DNA from: Syntrophomonadaceae bacterium
GTDB lineage: Bacteria; Bacillota_D; Dethiobacteria; DTU022; UBA8154
NCBI GenBank assembly: GCA_007120815.1
Contig: SKMY01000098.1
Span: 1-5,575, forward strand
Direction of reading: 5' to 3'
Length of the DNA: 5,575 nucleotides
Part shown: piece after piece, positions 1-5,511 of the stretch
Layout: each line of letters begins with the position of its first letter
How positions within the stretch are numbered: the first letter of the stretch is position 1
Program-made: the position numbers and the translations under genes
The notes under the pieces: model-generated
What the model was told of the DNA's origin: nothing
Databases searched by the model: none
What the model saw: the letters and a program-made list of their open reading frames with translations, nothing else

Positions 1-231
1 AACACCACACCCAATATCAACTCCTACCGCATTAGGTATAATCATGTTGTCTAAAGTAGCCAGAATACCTCCAATAGGCATCCCATAACCTTGATGTACA
101 TCAGGCATCAGTGCGATATGACTGAAGGCAAATGGCAAATTTGACAAGTTTATCGCTTGTTGCATAGCACCTTCTTCAATTTCATTCGCCCAAATTTTTA
201 TGGGAAGATTGCCTTTTTTAATAACTCTCAT
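1..231 (-). CDS. rtcB: RtcB-family RNA ligase (N-terminal part, cut by window edge)
   Basis: The first 77 codons translate in frame to the window edge, so the rest of the gene lies to the left. Residues 39-60 contain IALMPDVHQGYGMPIGG, and residues 66-77 contain PNAVGVDIGCGV, the hallmark N-terminal signature of RtcB. In characterised RtcB proteins the Asp and Cys of DIGCG bind catalytic Mn2+; here they are D72 and C75. Family knowledge: RtcB joins 2',3'-cyclic-phosphate (or 3'-phosphate) RNA ends to 5'-OH ends using GTP, acting in tRNA splicing or RNA repair in the cytoplasm. The ATG at 231 is preceded by AGAAGG (246-241) at 9-base spacing, which supports this start. The gene is divergent from mtaD across a 228-base gap. 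Catalytic histidines and the guanylylated histidine are outside the window, so activity cannot be judged. Confidence 0.88.
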   Translation of the reverse strand, partial: MRVIKKGNLPIKIWANEIEEGAMQQAINLSNLPFAFSHIALMPDVHQGYGMPIGGILATLDNMIIPNAVGVDIGCGV

Positions 232-258
232 ATCTCATCACCTTCTCGTGGGGAAATA

Positions 259-294
259 AAGACTTGTGATGACCGCGAAACCATTAAAAGTCTT
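259..294. repeat. 7-bp inverted repeat in the rtcB leader
   Basis: AAGACTT (259-265) and AAGTCTT (288-294) are perfect inverted arms separated by 22 bases. The dyad lies 28-63 bases upstream of the rtcB start. On the rtcB strand the hairpin is followed by TATTT, but the stem is AT-rich and the U-run short, so a terminator or attenuator reading is weak. It could equally be an operator. I found no convincing promoter for rtcB in this gap. Confidence 0.3.
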
Positions 295-314
295 CTATTA
301 TCGGCACTTTATGT

Positions 315-343
315 TTGTTTTTAGCGGTTGTTTCTGATATGAT
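315..343 (+). promoter_or_regulatory. Predicted mtaD promoter (TTGTTT-17-TATGAT, extended -10)
   Basis: A -35 box TTGTTT (315-320) is separated by 17 bases from a -10 box TATGAT (338-343). The -10 is preceded by TGa (335-337), the extended -10 element. Transcription would start near 350 and give a leader of about 110 bases. A second extended -10, TGaTATACT (391-399), has no recognisable -35 but could start a shorter leader near 406. Placement is by motif only. Confidence 0.55.
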
Positions 344-370
344 ACAAGCAAAAAAAAGTTGCATCAAGTC

Positions 371-451
371 GAAGGGTGAGGTCTTGGTTTTGATATACTA
401 TTTCGGCAGAATTACCACAAACCCTTCTTATTAATGTATTTTTGAAAGGAG
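371..451 (+). promoter_or_regulatory. mtaD leader with alternative pairings over the ribosome site
   Basis: GAAGGGT (371-377) is perfectly complementary to ACCCTTC (421-427). An overlapping segment, CTTCTT (424-429), can instead pair with AAGGAG (446-451), the mtaD Shine-Dalgarno site, with one G-U pair and a 16-base loop. The two pairings cannot coexist. That arrangement would allow a translational switch in which the upstream arm frees the ribosome site. Both stems are short and could be chance, and no known riboswitch consensus is visible here. Confidence 0.28.
445..451 (+). promoter_or_regulatory. Ribosome binding site deciding the mtaD start
   Basis: AAAGGAG lies 8 bases before GTG at 460. 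It sits inside the longest possible reading frame, which would begin with TTG at 442. A start at 442 would have no ribosome site of its own, so GTG at 460 is the better start. Confidence 0.8.
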
Positions 452-459
452 CAAGATTT

Positions 460-1755
460 GTGACATCAAAGGTATTAATTGAAGGGGCTACTATTATTAC
501 CATGAATGAAAATAACGATGTGATCAACCCGGGAGACCTTTTCATTGAAAATGATTTGGTCACATACATCGGACCTAAATTTATCAATGCAAAAGGTGAA
601 TTTAAAGTTATATCAGGTAAAGGTAAAGTAGTCATACCAGGATTAATTAACTTACATAATCATGCAGCCATGTGTTTATTTCGTAGCTTTGCTGACGACC
701 TGCCTTTGATGGATTGGCTGCAAAACAAAATACTTCCAGCTGAGGCAAAACTGACAGGAGAAGATGTGTTTTGGGGCACTTCGTTGGCCCTCTTGGAAAT
801 GCTAAAGGGCGGAACCACCACTTTTGTGGATATGTATTATTATATGGATGACGTGGCCCGGGCATGTATAGACAGTGGAATCAGGGCCGTGCTTTCCCAT
901 GGTATTGTTGGCGTAAACAGCCGCATTGGGACCATAACTTTAGAGGGAGCGAAAAATTTTGCAATGAACTGGCATAATACAGCAAGCGGTAGAATAACGA
1001 CCATGCTGGGTCCCCATGCGCCTTACACATGTCCCCCGGAATTTTTAAAAACCGTATTAAAGGAAACGGAGCGCTTAAACAAACCTTATCATATACATCT
1101 TGCGGAATCTAGATCGGAATTTAAGGAATTTGAAGAAACCTATCATAAAACCCCAGTTGCTTTAATGCAAGAGATAGGTCTTTTTGACCGGCCCGTGTTA
1201 GCAGCCCACTGTGTACATATTTCAGACGAAGATATAGATATACTGGTTTCCCGCGGGGTTGGCATTTCCCATAACCCGGGCAGTAATCTTAAATTAGGTA
1301 GCGGAATTGCCCCTTTGGCAAAGCTGCTTGACAATAACGCCAAGGTTGGCCTTGGTACAGATGGGGCTGCAAGCAATAACAACCTGGATATGTTTGAAGA
1401 AATACGACTTGCAAGCTTGTTGCAAAAAGGATTTAATGAAGACCCCACCTTGGTTTCTGCGGAAGATGCCCTAAGCATGGCAACTAGAGGGGGTGGCCGG
1501 GCACTGAATATGGATAATATCGGCGTGCTCAAGGAAGGAAATAAGGCCGATCTTGCGCTTATCAATTTTAATAAACCTCATCTTCAGCCCCATGAAAATT
1601 CAATTGCCAATATTGTTTATTCTGCCTCTGCCAATGATGTTGAGACGGTGATTGTAGATGGAAACATAGTCGTTGAAAACGGTCACGTCTTAACACTGGA
1701 TGAGGAAAAAATTTACTTTGAAGTGGCTCATCGATCGAAAAGACTCAGGCAGTGA
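460..1755 (+). CDS. mtaD: 5-methylthioadenosine/S-adenosylhomocysteine deaminase (MTA/SAH deaminase)
   Basis: This is a 431-residue cytoplasmic amidohydrolase counted from GTG at 460, a usual length for the family. It deaminates methylthioadenosine and S-adenosylhomocysteine to their inosyl forms, releasing ammonia. Visible active-site elements in order are the metal-binding HxH of LHNH (H66, H68), E95 in ILPAE, H186 in GPHAPY, metal ligand H213 with E216 in HIHLAE, H250 in AAHCVH, and metal ligand D301 in GTDGAASNN. These line up with the zinc and substrate residues of the Thermotoga enzyme TM0936. The stretch SHNPGSNLKLGSGIAP (about 270-285) is also typical. A short beta segment at each end forms the composite domain seen in amidohydrolases. 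The gene is monocistronic by layout: divergent from rtcB and convergent with ahcY. Guanine or chlorohydrolase activity is a less likely alternative; substrate choice is inferred from family resemblance. Confidence 0.93.
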   Translation: MTSKVLIEGATIITMNENNDVINPGDLFIENDLVTYIGPKFINAKGEFKVISGKGKVVIPGLINLHNHAAMCLFRSFADDLPLMDWLQNKILPAEAKLTGEDVFWGTSLALLEMLKGGTTTFVDMYYYMDDVARACIDSGIRAVLSHGIVGVNSRIGTITLEGAKNFAMNWHNTASGRITTMLGPHAPYTCPPEFLKTVLKETERLNKPYHIHLAESRSEFKEFEETYHKTPVALMQEIGLFDRPVLAAHCVHISDEDIDILVSRGVGISHNPGSNLKLGSGIAPLAKLLDNNAKVGLGTDGAASNNNLDMFEEIRLASLLQKGFNEDPTLVSAEDALSMATRGGGRALNMDNIGVLKEGNKADLALINFNKPHLQPHENSIANIVYSASANDVETVIVDGNIVVENGHVLTLDEEKIYFEVAHRSKRLRQ

Positions 1756-1820
1756 GGCTGCGGTAGCCGGCGGGAAGTTTGAAGCGAGCTCTGGTGCTTT
1801 CCGCGAAGATAACCGGAGCC
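1756..1820. repeat. Imperfect long hairpin just after the mtaD stop
   Basis: GGCTGCGGTA (1756-1765) pairs with AACCGGAGCC (1811-1820) at 8 of 10 positions. Inside it, GCGGGAAG (1770-1777) pairs with CTTTCCGC (1797-1804) with one G-U pair. It begins directly after the mtaD stop codon and has no U-run. It may be mRNA 3'-end structure or a decayed intergenic repeat; only one copy was seen. Confidence 0.25.
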
Positions 1821-1854
1821 AATTAATCGTAAGCGGAAACTGCAGTTAATACTA

Positions 1855-1882
1855 AAGCCGGAGGGCGTGTGCCCCCCGGCTT
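1855..1882. terminator. Shared hairpin terminator between convergent mtaD and ahcY
   Basis: Arms AAGCCGGAGGGC (1855-1866) and GCCCCCCGGCTT (1871-1882) form a 12-bp stem with one mismatch and a GTGT loop. It lies 99 bases after mtaD and 10 bases after the ahcY stop. The sequence after the stem is only moderately T-rich on either strand (TTATTC on plus, TTTAGTATT on minus). Position and GC-rich stem favour a bidirectional intrinsic terminator, with efficiency uncertain. Confidence 0.6.
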
Positions 1883-1892
1883 ATTCATCGAT

Positions 1893-3335
1893 TTAGTACC
1901 GATAATGCCCTGGCTTAAAGGGCCCTTCAGGTTTGTGGCCCACATATTCTGCTTGCTCTTTATCCATTACTGTAAGACGTGCTCCAATCTTTTCAAGGTG
2001 CAGCCTGGCCACTTCTTCATCCAGTTCTTTCGGGAGGCGATATACTGTTGGTTCATAGTCATTTTCTGCCAGGTCAATTTGGGCCATCACCTGGTTGGTA
2101 AAGCTGTTAGACATAACAAAACTGGGGTGACCGGTTGCACATCCCAGGTTAACCAAACGTCCTTCAGCTAATAAAATGATACTGTGTCCGTCGGGGAAGG
2201 TATAGCGATCAACTTGAGGTTTAATGTTATCTTTTTTTATCCCGGGGTAGTTTTCAAGCTCGGTAACCTGTATTTCATTATCAAAGTGACCAATATTGCA
2301 TATAATGGCCTGGTCTTTCATTTTCTCCATGTGCTCTATCCTGATGACATCTTTATTGCCGGTAGCTGTAACGTAAATATCTGCATAGGGAAGGGCATCT
2401 TCGATGGTTACTACAGAATACCCGGCCATGGCAGCTTGCAGCGCGCAAATAGGGTCTACTTCAGAAACCAATACCCGGGCCTTGAATGCGGCCAGTGCTT
2501 CTGCTGAGCCTTTTCCTACATCCCCAAAACCTGCAACAAAAGCAGTTTTTCCAGCAATCATTACGTCAGTGGCCCGTTTTATTCCATCTAACAGGCTTTC
2601 ACGGCAGCCATAAATATTGTCAAATTTACTTTTCGTTACCGAATCGTTTACATTAATAGCCGGAAACAAAAGATTACCGCTTTTTTCCATCTGGTACAGC
2701 CGGTTTACACCTGTTGTTGTTTCCTCGCTAACGCCCCTCATTTCGGGGACAATCGCGTGCCAATGACCAGGGGTTTGTTCAAGCACATCTTTAAGCAACT
2801 TGTTTACAATCTGAAGTTCACGGTTAGACGTTGGTTCATCCAGAATAGCCGGATTGTCTTCGGCTTCATAACCGCGGTGAATCAACAGCGTGGCGTCTCC
2901 ACCGTCGTCAACTATTTGATGAGGACCGGAACCGTCGGGCCAGGTCAAGGCTTTGTAGTTACACCACCAGTACTCTTCAAGGGTTTCACCTTTCCAGGCA
3001 AATACGGGAACCCCTTGGGGTTTATCAACAGTGCCACCCTTTTCAGGCGGACCTACAACAACAGCGGAAGCAGCATGATCCTGGGTGGAAAAAATATTAC
3101 AGCTTGCCCACCTCACATCTGCACCGAGTTCGACTAATGTCTCGATCAATACCGCAGTTTGAATAGTCATGTGAAGGCTGCCGGTGATGCGAAGATTTTT
3201 CAAGGGTTTCTTTTCTGCGTACTTTTCACGGGTTGCAATCAGTCCGGGCATTTCCTTTTCTGCGATTTCAATTTCCTTTCTCCCCCAAGGTGCAAGATTT
3301 ATATCCGCAACCTTGTACTCCATTTTCTCCGTCAT
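1893..3335 (-). CDS. ahcY: S-adenosylhomocysteine hydrolase, long form (adenosylhomocysteinase)
   Basis: This 480-residue cytoplasmic enzyme reversibly splits S-adenosylhomocysteine into homocysteine and adenosine, using tightly bound NAD+. Visible residues are H55 in HMTIQTA, D144 in DDGGD, E204/E205 in SEETTTG, and K235, D239, N240 and C244 across [13 protein letters not shown]. The NAD fold shows GFGDVGKG (269-276), E292 in [14 protein letters not shown] (347-355, H350) and [11 protein letters not shown] with H403. The C-terminus KPGHYRY supplies K474 and Y478, which reach the NAD site of the partner subunit in known structures. The protein is the long form: it keeps the roughly 40-residue insert around 150-190 that short archaeal/Thermotoga-type enzymes lack. 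It follows the adenosine kinase gene by 88 bases on the same strand and probably shares its promoter. Starting at ATG 3335 gives a 13-base gap to the ribosome site, slightly long; no better in-frame start is visible. Confidence 0.97.
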   Translation of the reverse strand: MTEKMEYKVADINLAPWGRKEIEIAEKEMPGLIATREKYAEKKPLKNLRITGSLHMTIQTAVLIETLVELGADVRWASCNIFSTQDHAASAVVVGPPEKGGTVDKPQGVPVFAWKGETLEEYWWCNYKALTWPDGSGPHQIVDDGGDATLLIHRGYEAEDNPAILDEPTSNRELQIVNKLLKDVLEQTPGHWHAIVPEMRGVSEETTTGVNRLYQMEKSGNLLFPAINVNDSVTKSKFDNIYGCRESLLDGIKRATDVMIAGKTAFVAGFGDVGKGSAEALAAFKARVLVSEVDPICALQAAMAGYSVVTIEDALPYADIYVTATGNKDVIRIEHMEKMKDQAIICNIGHFDNEIQVTELENYPGIKKDNIKPQVDRYTFPDGHSIILLAEGRLVNLGCATGHPSFVMSNSFTNQVMAQIDLAENDYEPTVYRLPKELDEEVARLHLEKIGARLTVMDKEQAEYVGHKPEGPFKPGHYRY

Positions 3336-3348
3336 TATTCTTATATAT

Positions 3349-3355
3349 CCCTCCT
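3349..3355 (-). promoter_or_regulatory. ahcY ribosome binding site with long spacing
   Basis: AGGAGGG on the minus strand is a very strong Shine-Dalgarno match but ends 13 bases before ATG at 3335, more than the usual 5-10. The spacer is AT-only apart from one G. A later ATG at codon 5 has only a weak GGAG three bases away, so 3335 is kept as the start. Confidence 0.7.
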
Positions 3356-3366
3356 GGTTAAGATTA

Positions 3367-3396
3367 TGCAGGTTGATATGCTAAACTGAACCTGCA
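3367..3396 (-). repeat. Intercistronic hairpin between adenosine kinase and ahcY
   Basis: TGCAGGTT (3367-3374) and AACCTGCA (3389-3396) form a perfect 8-bp stem with a 14-base loop. It ends 11 bases before the ahcY ribosome site. No U-run follows on the transcribed strand, so it does not look like a terminator. It could protect or separate the two cistrons in the mRNA, or act as a protein-binding dyad. Confidence 0.35.
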
Positions 3397-3423
3397 GCAG
3401 CAACAAACCGTAATTAGGGTGAA

Positions 3424-4446
3424 TTATGTTAACTTCCAATGCTCCTCATTAATTGCTTTACGTATCTCTTGGGCGCGCTTTTCATCAAATTGTGCACCTG
3501 TTTGCTTTACAACTTGGGCAGCGATATAAGAAGCTACCTTCCCTGCATCACTGATTGAATAACCTTTTAGCAGGGCGTATAAAAAGCCCGCTGCATAATT
3601 ATCACCGGCCCCGGTGCTGTCAACAGCATTAACCGGGTAAGCATTTATGGTATTAAATTCTCCCTGTTCTGAAGCGATACAGGATCCTTCAGCGCAGTTT
3701 TTAACTGCAGCGACGCCGCATTCTTTAGCCAGTCGTTTTACGGCCTTTTCAAGATCGTCGAATCCAAACAATAAACGTGTTTCTTCACGATTGGCCAGCA
3801 GCACATCTACGCTTTTGTTAATAAGTTCAAGAAAGTCGCTGCGGTGCCTTTCCACTGCAAAAGGATCGGCAACATCGAAAACCACTTTTGCGCCCGCTTT
3901 ACGAGCCGTTTCTATGGCAGATCTTATAGCCTCCTTTTGAGGTTTGGTATCCCACATGTAGCCGGTAAAATACAAATACCTGGCATCAAGAATTTTATCA
4001 TGATTAACATGCTCAGGGCCGAATTTTTGGCAGACACCGAGTCGTGTGCTCATAGTTCGTTCATAATCCGGTGTGACAAGGACAATGCAGCTCCCTGTGT
4101 CTCCTTCACAGGTTTCCAGATCAGATAAAACATTTTGGGATTTAAGACGATTACGGTAAATATCACCGAGTTCATCTTGACCAACCATACCTGCTAAGGC
4201 CGTTGAAACGCCGAGCGCGGCAAGTGTAATCATGGTGTTCGGAGCTGAGCCGCCACAAGCATATTTTTTGTCACGATCCTTGATTCGCTCCAAAATGACG
4301 TTTCCTCGTTGGGAATCAATTAACTCCATAGTGCCTTTGTTTAAGTTGAGCTCCTCTATTTCACTGTCACTGACATGCGCGAGCACATCAATTAACGGGT
4401 TGCCTATACCATAAACCTCTACCTTTTCATTTTTTCTTTTTCCCAT
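3424..4446 (-). CDS. adoK: Adenosine kinase (PfkB/ribokinase family)
   Basis: The 340-residue product is a PfkB-family kinase resembling eukaryotic-type adenosine kinase more than sugar kinases. The N-terminal GIGNPLIDV (13-21) matches the adenosine kinase opening, with D20 at the nucleoside site. CGGSAPNT (64-71) is the first PfkB signature, NREE (219-222) is the NxxE metal/phosphate motif, and DSTGAGDNYAAGF (276-288) is the second signature, with anion-hole GAG and catalytic base D282. Expected reaction: adenosine plus ATP to AMP plus ADP, in the cytoplasm. The start at ATG 4446 has GGAGGAG 8 bases upstream and a strong promoter ahead. It leads an apparent operon with ahcY, whose product adenosine it would remove, pulling the hydrolase forward. 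That context supports adenosine over ribose or fructose as substrate. The gene symbol is provisional. Confidence 0.88.
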   Translation of the reverse strand: MGKRKNEKVEVYGIGNPLIDVLAHVSDSEIEELNLNKGTMELIDSQRGNVILERIKDRDKKYACGGSAPNTMITLAALGVSTALAGMVGQDELGDIYRNRLKSQNVLSDLETCEGDTGSCIVLVTPDYERTMSTRLGVCQKFGPEHVNHDKILDARYLYFTGYMWDTKPQKEAIRSAIETARKAGAKVVFDVADPFAVERHRSDFLELINKSVDVLLANREETRLLFGFDDLEKAVKRLAKECGVAAVKNCAEGSCIASEQGEFNTINAYPVNAVDSTGAGDNYAAGFLYALLKGYSISDAGKVASYIAAQVVKQTGAQFDEKRAQEIRKAINEEHWKLT

Positions 4447-4474
4447 AAAAACAACTCCTCCGGATACATGGTTT

Positions 4475-4496
4475 GGTCTCCCATTTTGGGAAAACC
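4475..4496 (-). promoter_or_regulatory. Hairpin near the 5' end of the adenosine kinase-ahcY mRNA
   Basis: On the transcribed strand GGTTTTCCC and GGGAGACC flank a 5-base loop and pair with one bulge and one G-U pair. The stem begins about 8 bases after the predicted transcription start and ends before the Shine-Dalgarno site. A 5'-proximal stem like this often slows mRNA decay; that role is inferred. Confidence 0.3.
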
Positions 4497-4510
4497 TATC
4501 ACATTATAAA

Positions 4511-4539
4511 ATTATATCACTTACCTCATCCAGAGTCAA
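4511..4539 (-). promoter_or_regulatory. Strong sigma-A-type promoter for adenosine kinase and ahcY
   Basis: On the minus strand TTGACT (4539-4534) and a perfect TATAAT (4516-4511) are separated by exactly 17 bases, nearly the full housekeeping consensus. Transcription should start near 4504, giving a leader of about 58 bases before the kinase ATG. The leader is too short to hold a known SAM or SAH riboswitch. Confidence 0.85.
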
Positions 4540-4560
4540 ATAATTGGGAATTAATGGAAT

Positions 4561-4574
4561 TGTAAGCGCTTGCA
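4561..4574. promoter_or_regulatory. cre-like (CcpA/LacI-family) operator upstream of the adenosine kinase promoter
   Basis: TGTAAGCGCTTGCA fits the Bacillus catabolite-responsive element consensus TGWAARCGYTWNCW at all 14 positions, and is a near-perfect palindrome around AAGCGCTT. Its centre lies about 63 bases upstream of the predicted start and does not overlap the promoter, which in known CcpA systems suits activation better than blockage. It overlaps a second dyad, CGCTTG-CAT-CAAGCG (4567-4581). Another LacI-family regulator could equally bind. Whether this genome encodes CcpA is unknown. Confidence 0.45.
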
Positions 4575-4590
4575 TCAAGCGGTGTTTTGG

Positions 4591-4616
4591 TTTAGCGTCC
4601 TGGCATTTGGGCTAAA
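4591..4616. repeat. 6-bp inverted repeat between surE and the adenosine kinase promoter
   Basis: TTTAGC (4591-4596) and GCTAAA (4611-4616) are perfect arms around a 14-base loop. No U-run follows on the surE strand. Function is unknown; it is one of several dyads in this gap. Confidence 0.25.
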
Positions 4617-4621
4617 GGGGT

Positions 4622-4657
4622 TCGGCAGCCGAAACCGGCTTGTTGCGGTTCTGCCGA
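4622..4657 (-). terminator. Hairpin after surE, possible terminator
   Basis: TCGGCAG (4622-4628) pairs with CTGCCGA (4651-4657), and inside it AACCG (4633-4637) pairs with CGGTT (4646-4650), leaving a 4-base bulge. The dyad starts 16 bases after the surE stop, where a terminator would be expected. The transcript after the stem reads ACCCCTTTAG rather than a U-run, so it is not a classical intrinsic terminator. Competing folds exist: AGCCG/CGGCT (4627-4640) and TTCGGC-A-GCCGAA (4621-4633). Confidence 0.35.
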
Positions 4658-4672
4658 TAGCATGGAGGGGTC

Positions 4673-5464
4673 TTATATTTCCCACTTAATATTTCTTAAT
4701 TCGTCTAACAAGGTGTAATTTGTTAAATCAAATTGAATAGGTGTGATAGATACATAGGACTTTTTAATCGCTGCGACATCCGTGTCTTCTTCATCTTCTT
4801 CTCCCGGCGATTCAACCAGTTCACCGGCCAGCCAGTAGTAGTTTTTGCCTCGGGGATCGACTCTTTTTTGGAAAGCATTTTGGTATTGGCGAAGGCCAAG
4901 TCGAGTTACCGCAACCCCTGCAATGTCTCGACGGGCTTTGTCAGGAACATTTATGTTAAGGAGTGTGTCTTCAGGCAAGCTGTGATCTTGAATGTAGCGC
5001 ATGATTCTAAGGACAAAGTTTGCGGCAAACCGAAAGTCAGGGCTTTTGCTTTCTTTTAATGGCAATACAAGAGACACAGCTATAGCAGGTATGCCCAGGA
5101 TAATGCCTTCAATGGCAGCAGAAACAGTGCCCGAGTATAGCACATCGGTCCCGATATTGGCCCCCCGATTAATACCGGATATAACTAAATCAGGTTTTTT
5201 AGGAAGCAGGTACTCTACTGCCAGTTTAACTGAATCAGAAGGCGTTCCATTCACGGCCCAACCTTTTAGCTTTGAGTTATGGAAAAAACGGGCTTCTTCG
5301 GCTCGTAAGGGCCTGTGCATGGTAATAGCGTGCCCCGTGGCGCTGCGCTCGTGGTTGGGAGCAACAATGTAGAGCTCTACTTCTTCGTCTTGCACCAACG
5401 CTTCACCAAGGATTTGAATGCCTTCGGCGTATATCCCATCGTCATTGGTCAGTAATACGATCAA
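4673..5464 (-). CDS. surE: 5'/3'-nucleotidase SurE
   Basis: The product is 263 residues from the TTG start at 5464 and belongs to the SurE phosphatase family, which removes phosphate from nucleoside 5'- and 3'-monophosphates with a divalent metal. The N-terminus reads MIVLLTNDDGI, matching the canonical SurE opening, with metal ligands D8 and D9. Further landmarks are S41 in NHERSATGHA, N99 in SGINRGANIG, and DVLYSGTVSAA (about 107-117). The C-terminal part has DTDVAAI (227-233) followed by SITPIQ. A short acidic run (EEDEED) precedes that motif. An ATG 18 bases upstream would add six non-family residues and has no ribosome site, so TTG is chosen. The gene lies upstream of the kinase-ahcY pair on the same strand, but 226 bases and a separate promoter intervene. 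AMP is a plausible but not unique substrate. Confidence 0.95.
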   Translation of the reverse strand: MIVLLTNDDGIYAEGIQILGEALVQDEEVELYIVAPNHERSATGHAITMHRPLRAEEARFFHNSKLKGWAVNGTPSDSVKLAVEYLLPKKPDLVISGINRGANIGTDVLYSGTVSAAIEGIILGIPAIAVSLVLPLKESKSPDFRFAANFVLRIMRYIQDHSLPEDTLLNINVPDKARRDIAGVAVTRLGLRQYQNAFQKRVDPRGKNYYWLAGELVESPGEEDEEDTDVAAIKKSYVSITPIQFDLTNYTLLDELRNIKWEI

Positions 5465-5472
5465 GTCTTCAT

Positions 5473-5478
5473 CCCTCC
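5473..5478 (-). promoter_or_regulatory. Ribosome binding site deciding the surE start
   Basis: GGAGGG on the minus strand lies 8 bases before TTG at 5464. It overlaps codons of the longer frame that begins at ATG 5482, which has only AT-rich sequence upstream. The site therefore supports the TTG start. Confidence 0.75.
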
Positions 5479-5511
5479 ACATGGTATAAAATGTTTGATC
5501 CCGAGGTTGTA

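Noticed and set aside
359..368. TTGCATCAAG shared with 4570-4579, a possible common operator of both control regions
   Set aside because: A 10-base match between two sites in a window of this size is expected by chance, and the cre-like half is missing from the mtaD copy.
434..445. Three-codon open frame ATG-TAT-TTT-stop just before the mtaD ribosome site
   Set aside because: It has no Shine-Dalgarno site of its own and is short enough to arise by chance in AT-rich leader sequence.
344..459. SAM-I, SAM-II or SAH riboswitch upstream of mtaD
   Set aside because: None of the conserved core blocks of these classes is recognisable, and the leader is only about 110 bases with short stems.
1143..1565. 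140-codon open frame on the minus strand inside mtaD
   Set aside because: It is fully antisense to a clearly real enzyme, with no ribosome site or family features; a shadow frame.
1869..3389. Several plus-strand open frames of 66-126 codons opposite ahcY
   Set aside because: All lie opposite conserved AhcY codons, and their composition is typical of shadow translation.
4447..4504. SAH or SAM riboswitch in the leader of the adenosine kinase-ahcY operon
   Set aside because: The predicted leader is about 58 bases and contains just one small hairpin plus the ribosome site.
4618..4633. PurBox-like CCGAAC core near the adenosine kinase promoter
   Set aside because: Only the core matches; the A/T flanks and the paired-box spacing of Gram-positive PurR sites are absent.
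3647..5372. Plus-strand open frames of 60-123 codons opposite the kinase and surE genes
   Set aside because: They overlap conserved motifs of the minus-strand enzymes and show no ribosome sites or recognisable domains.
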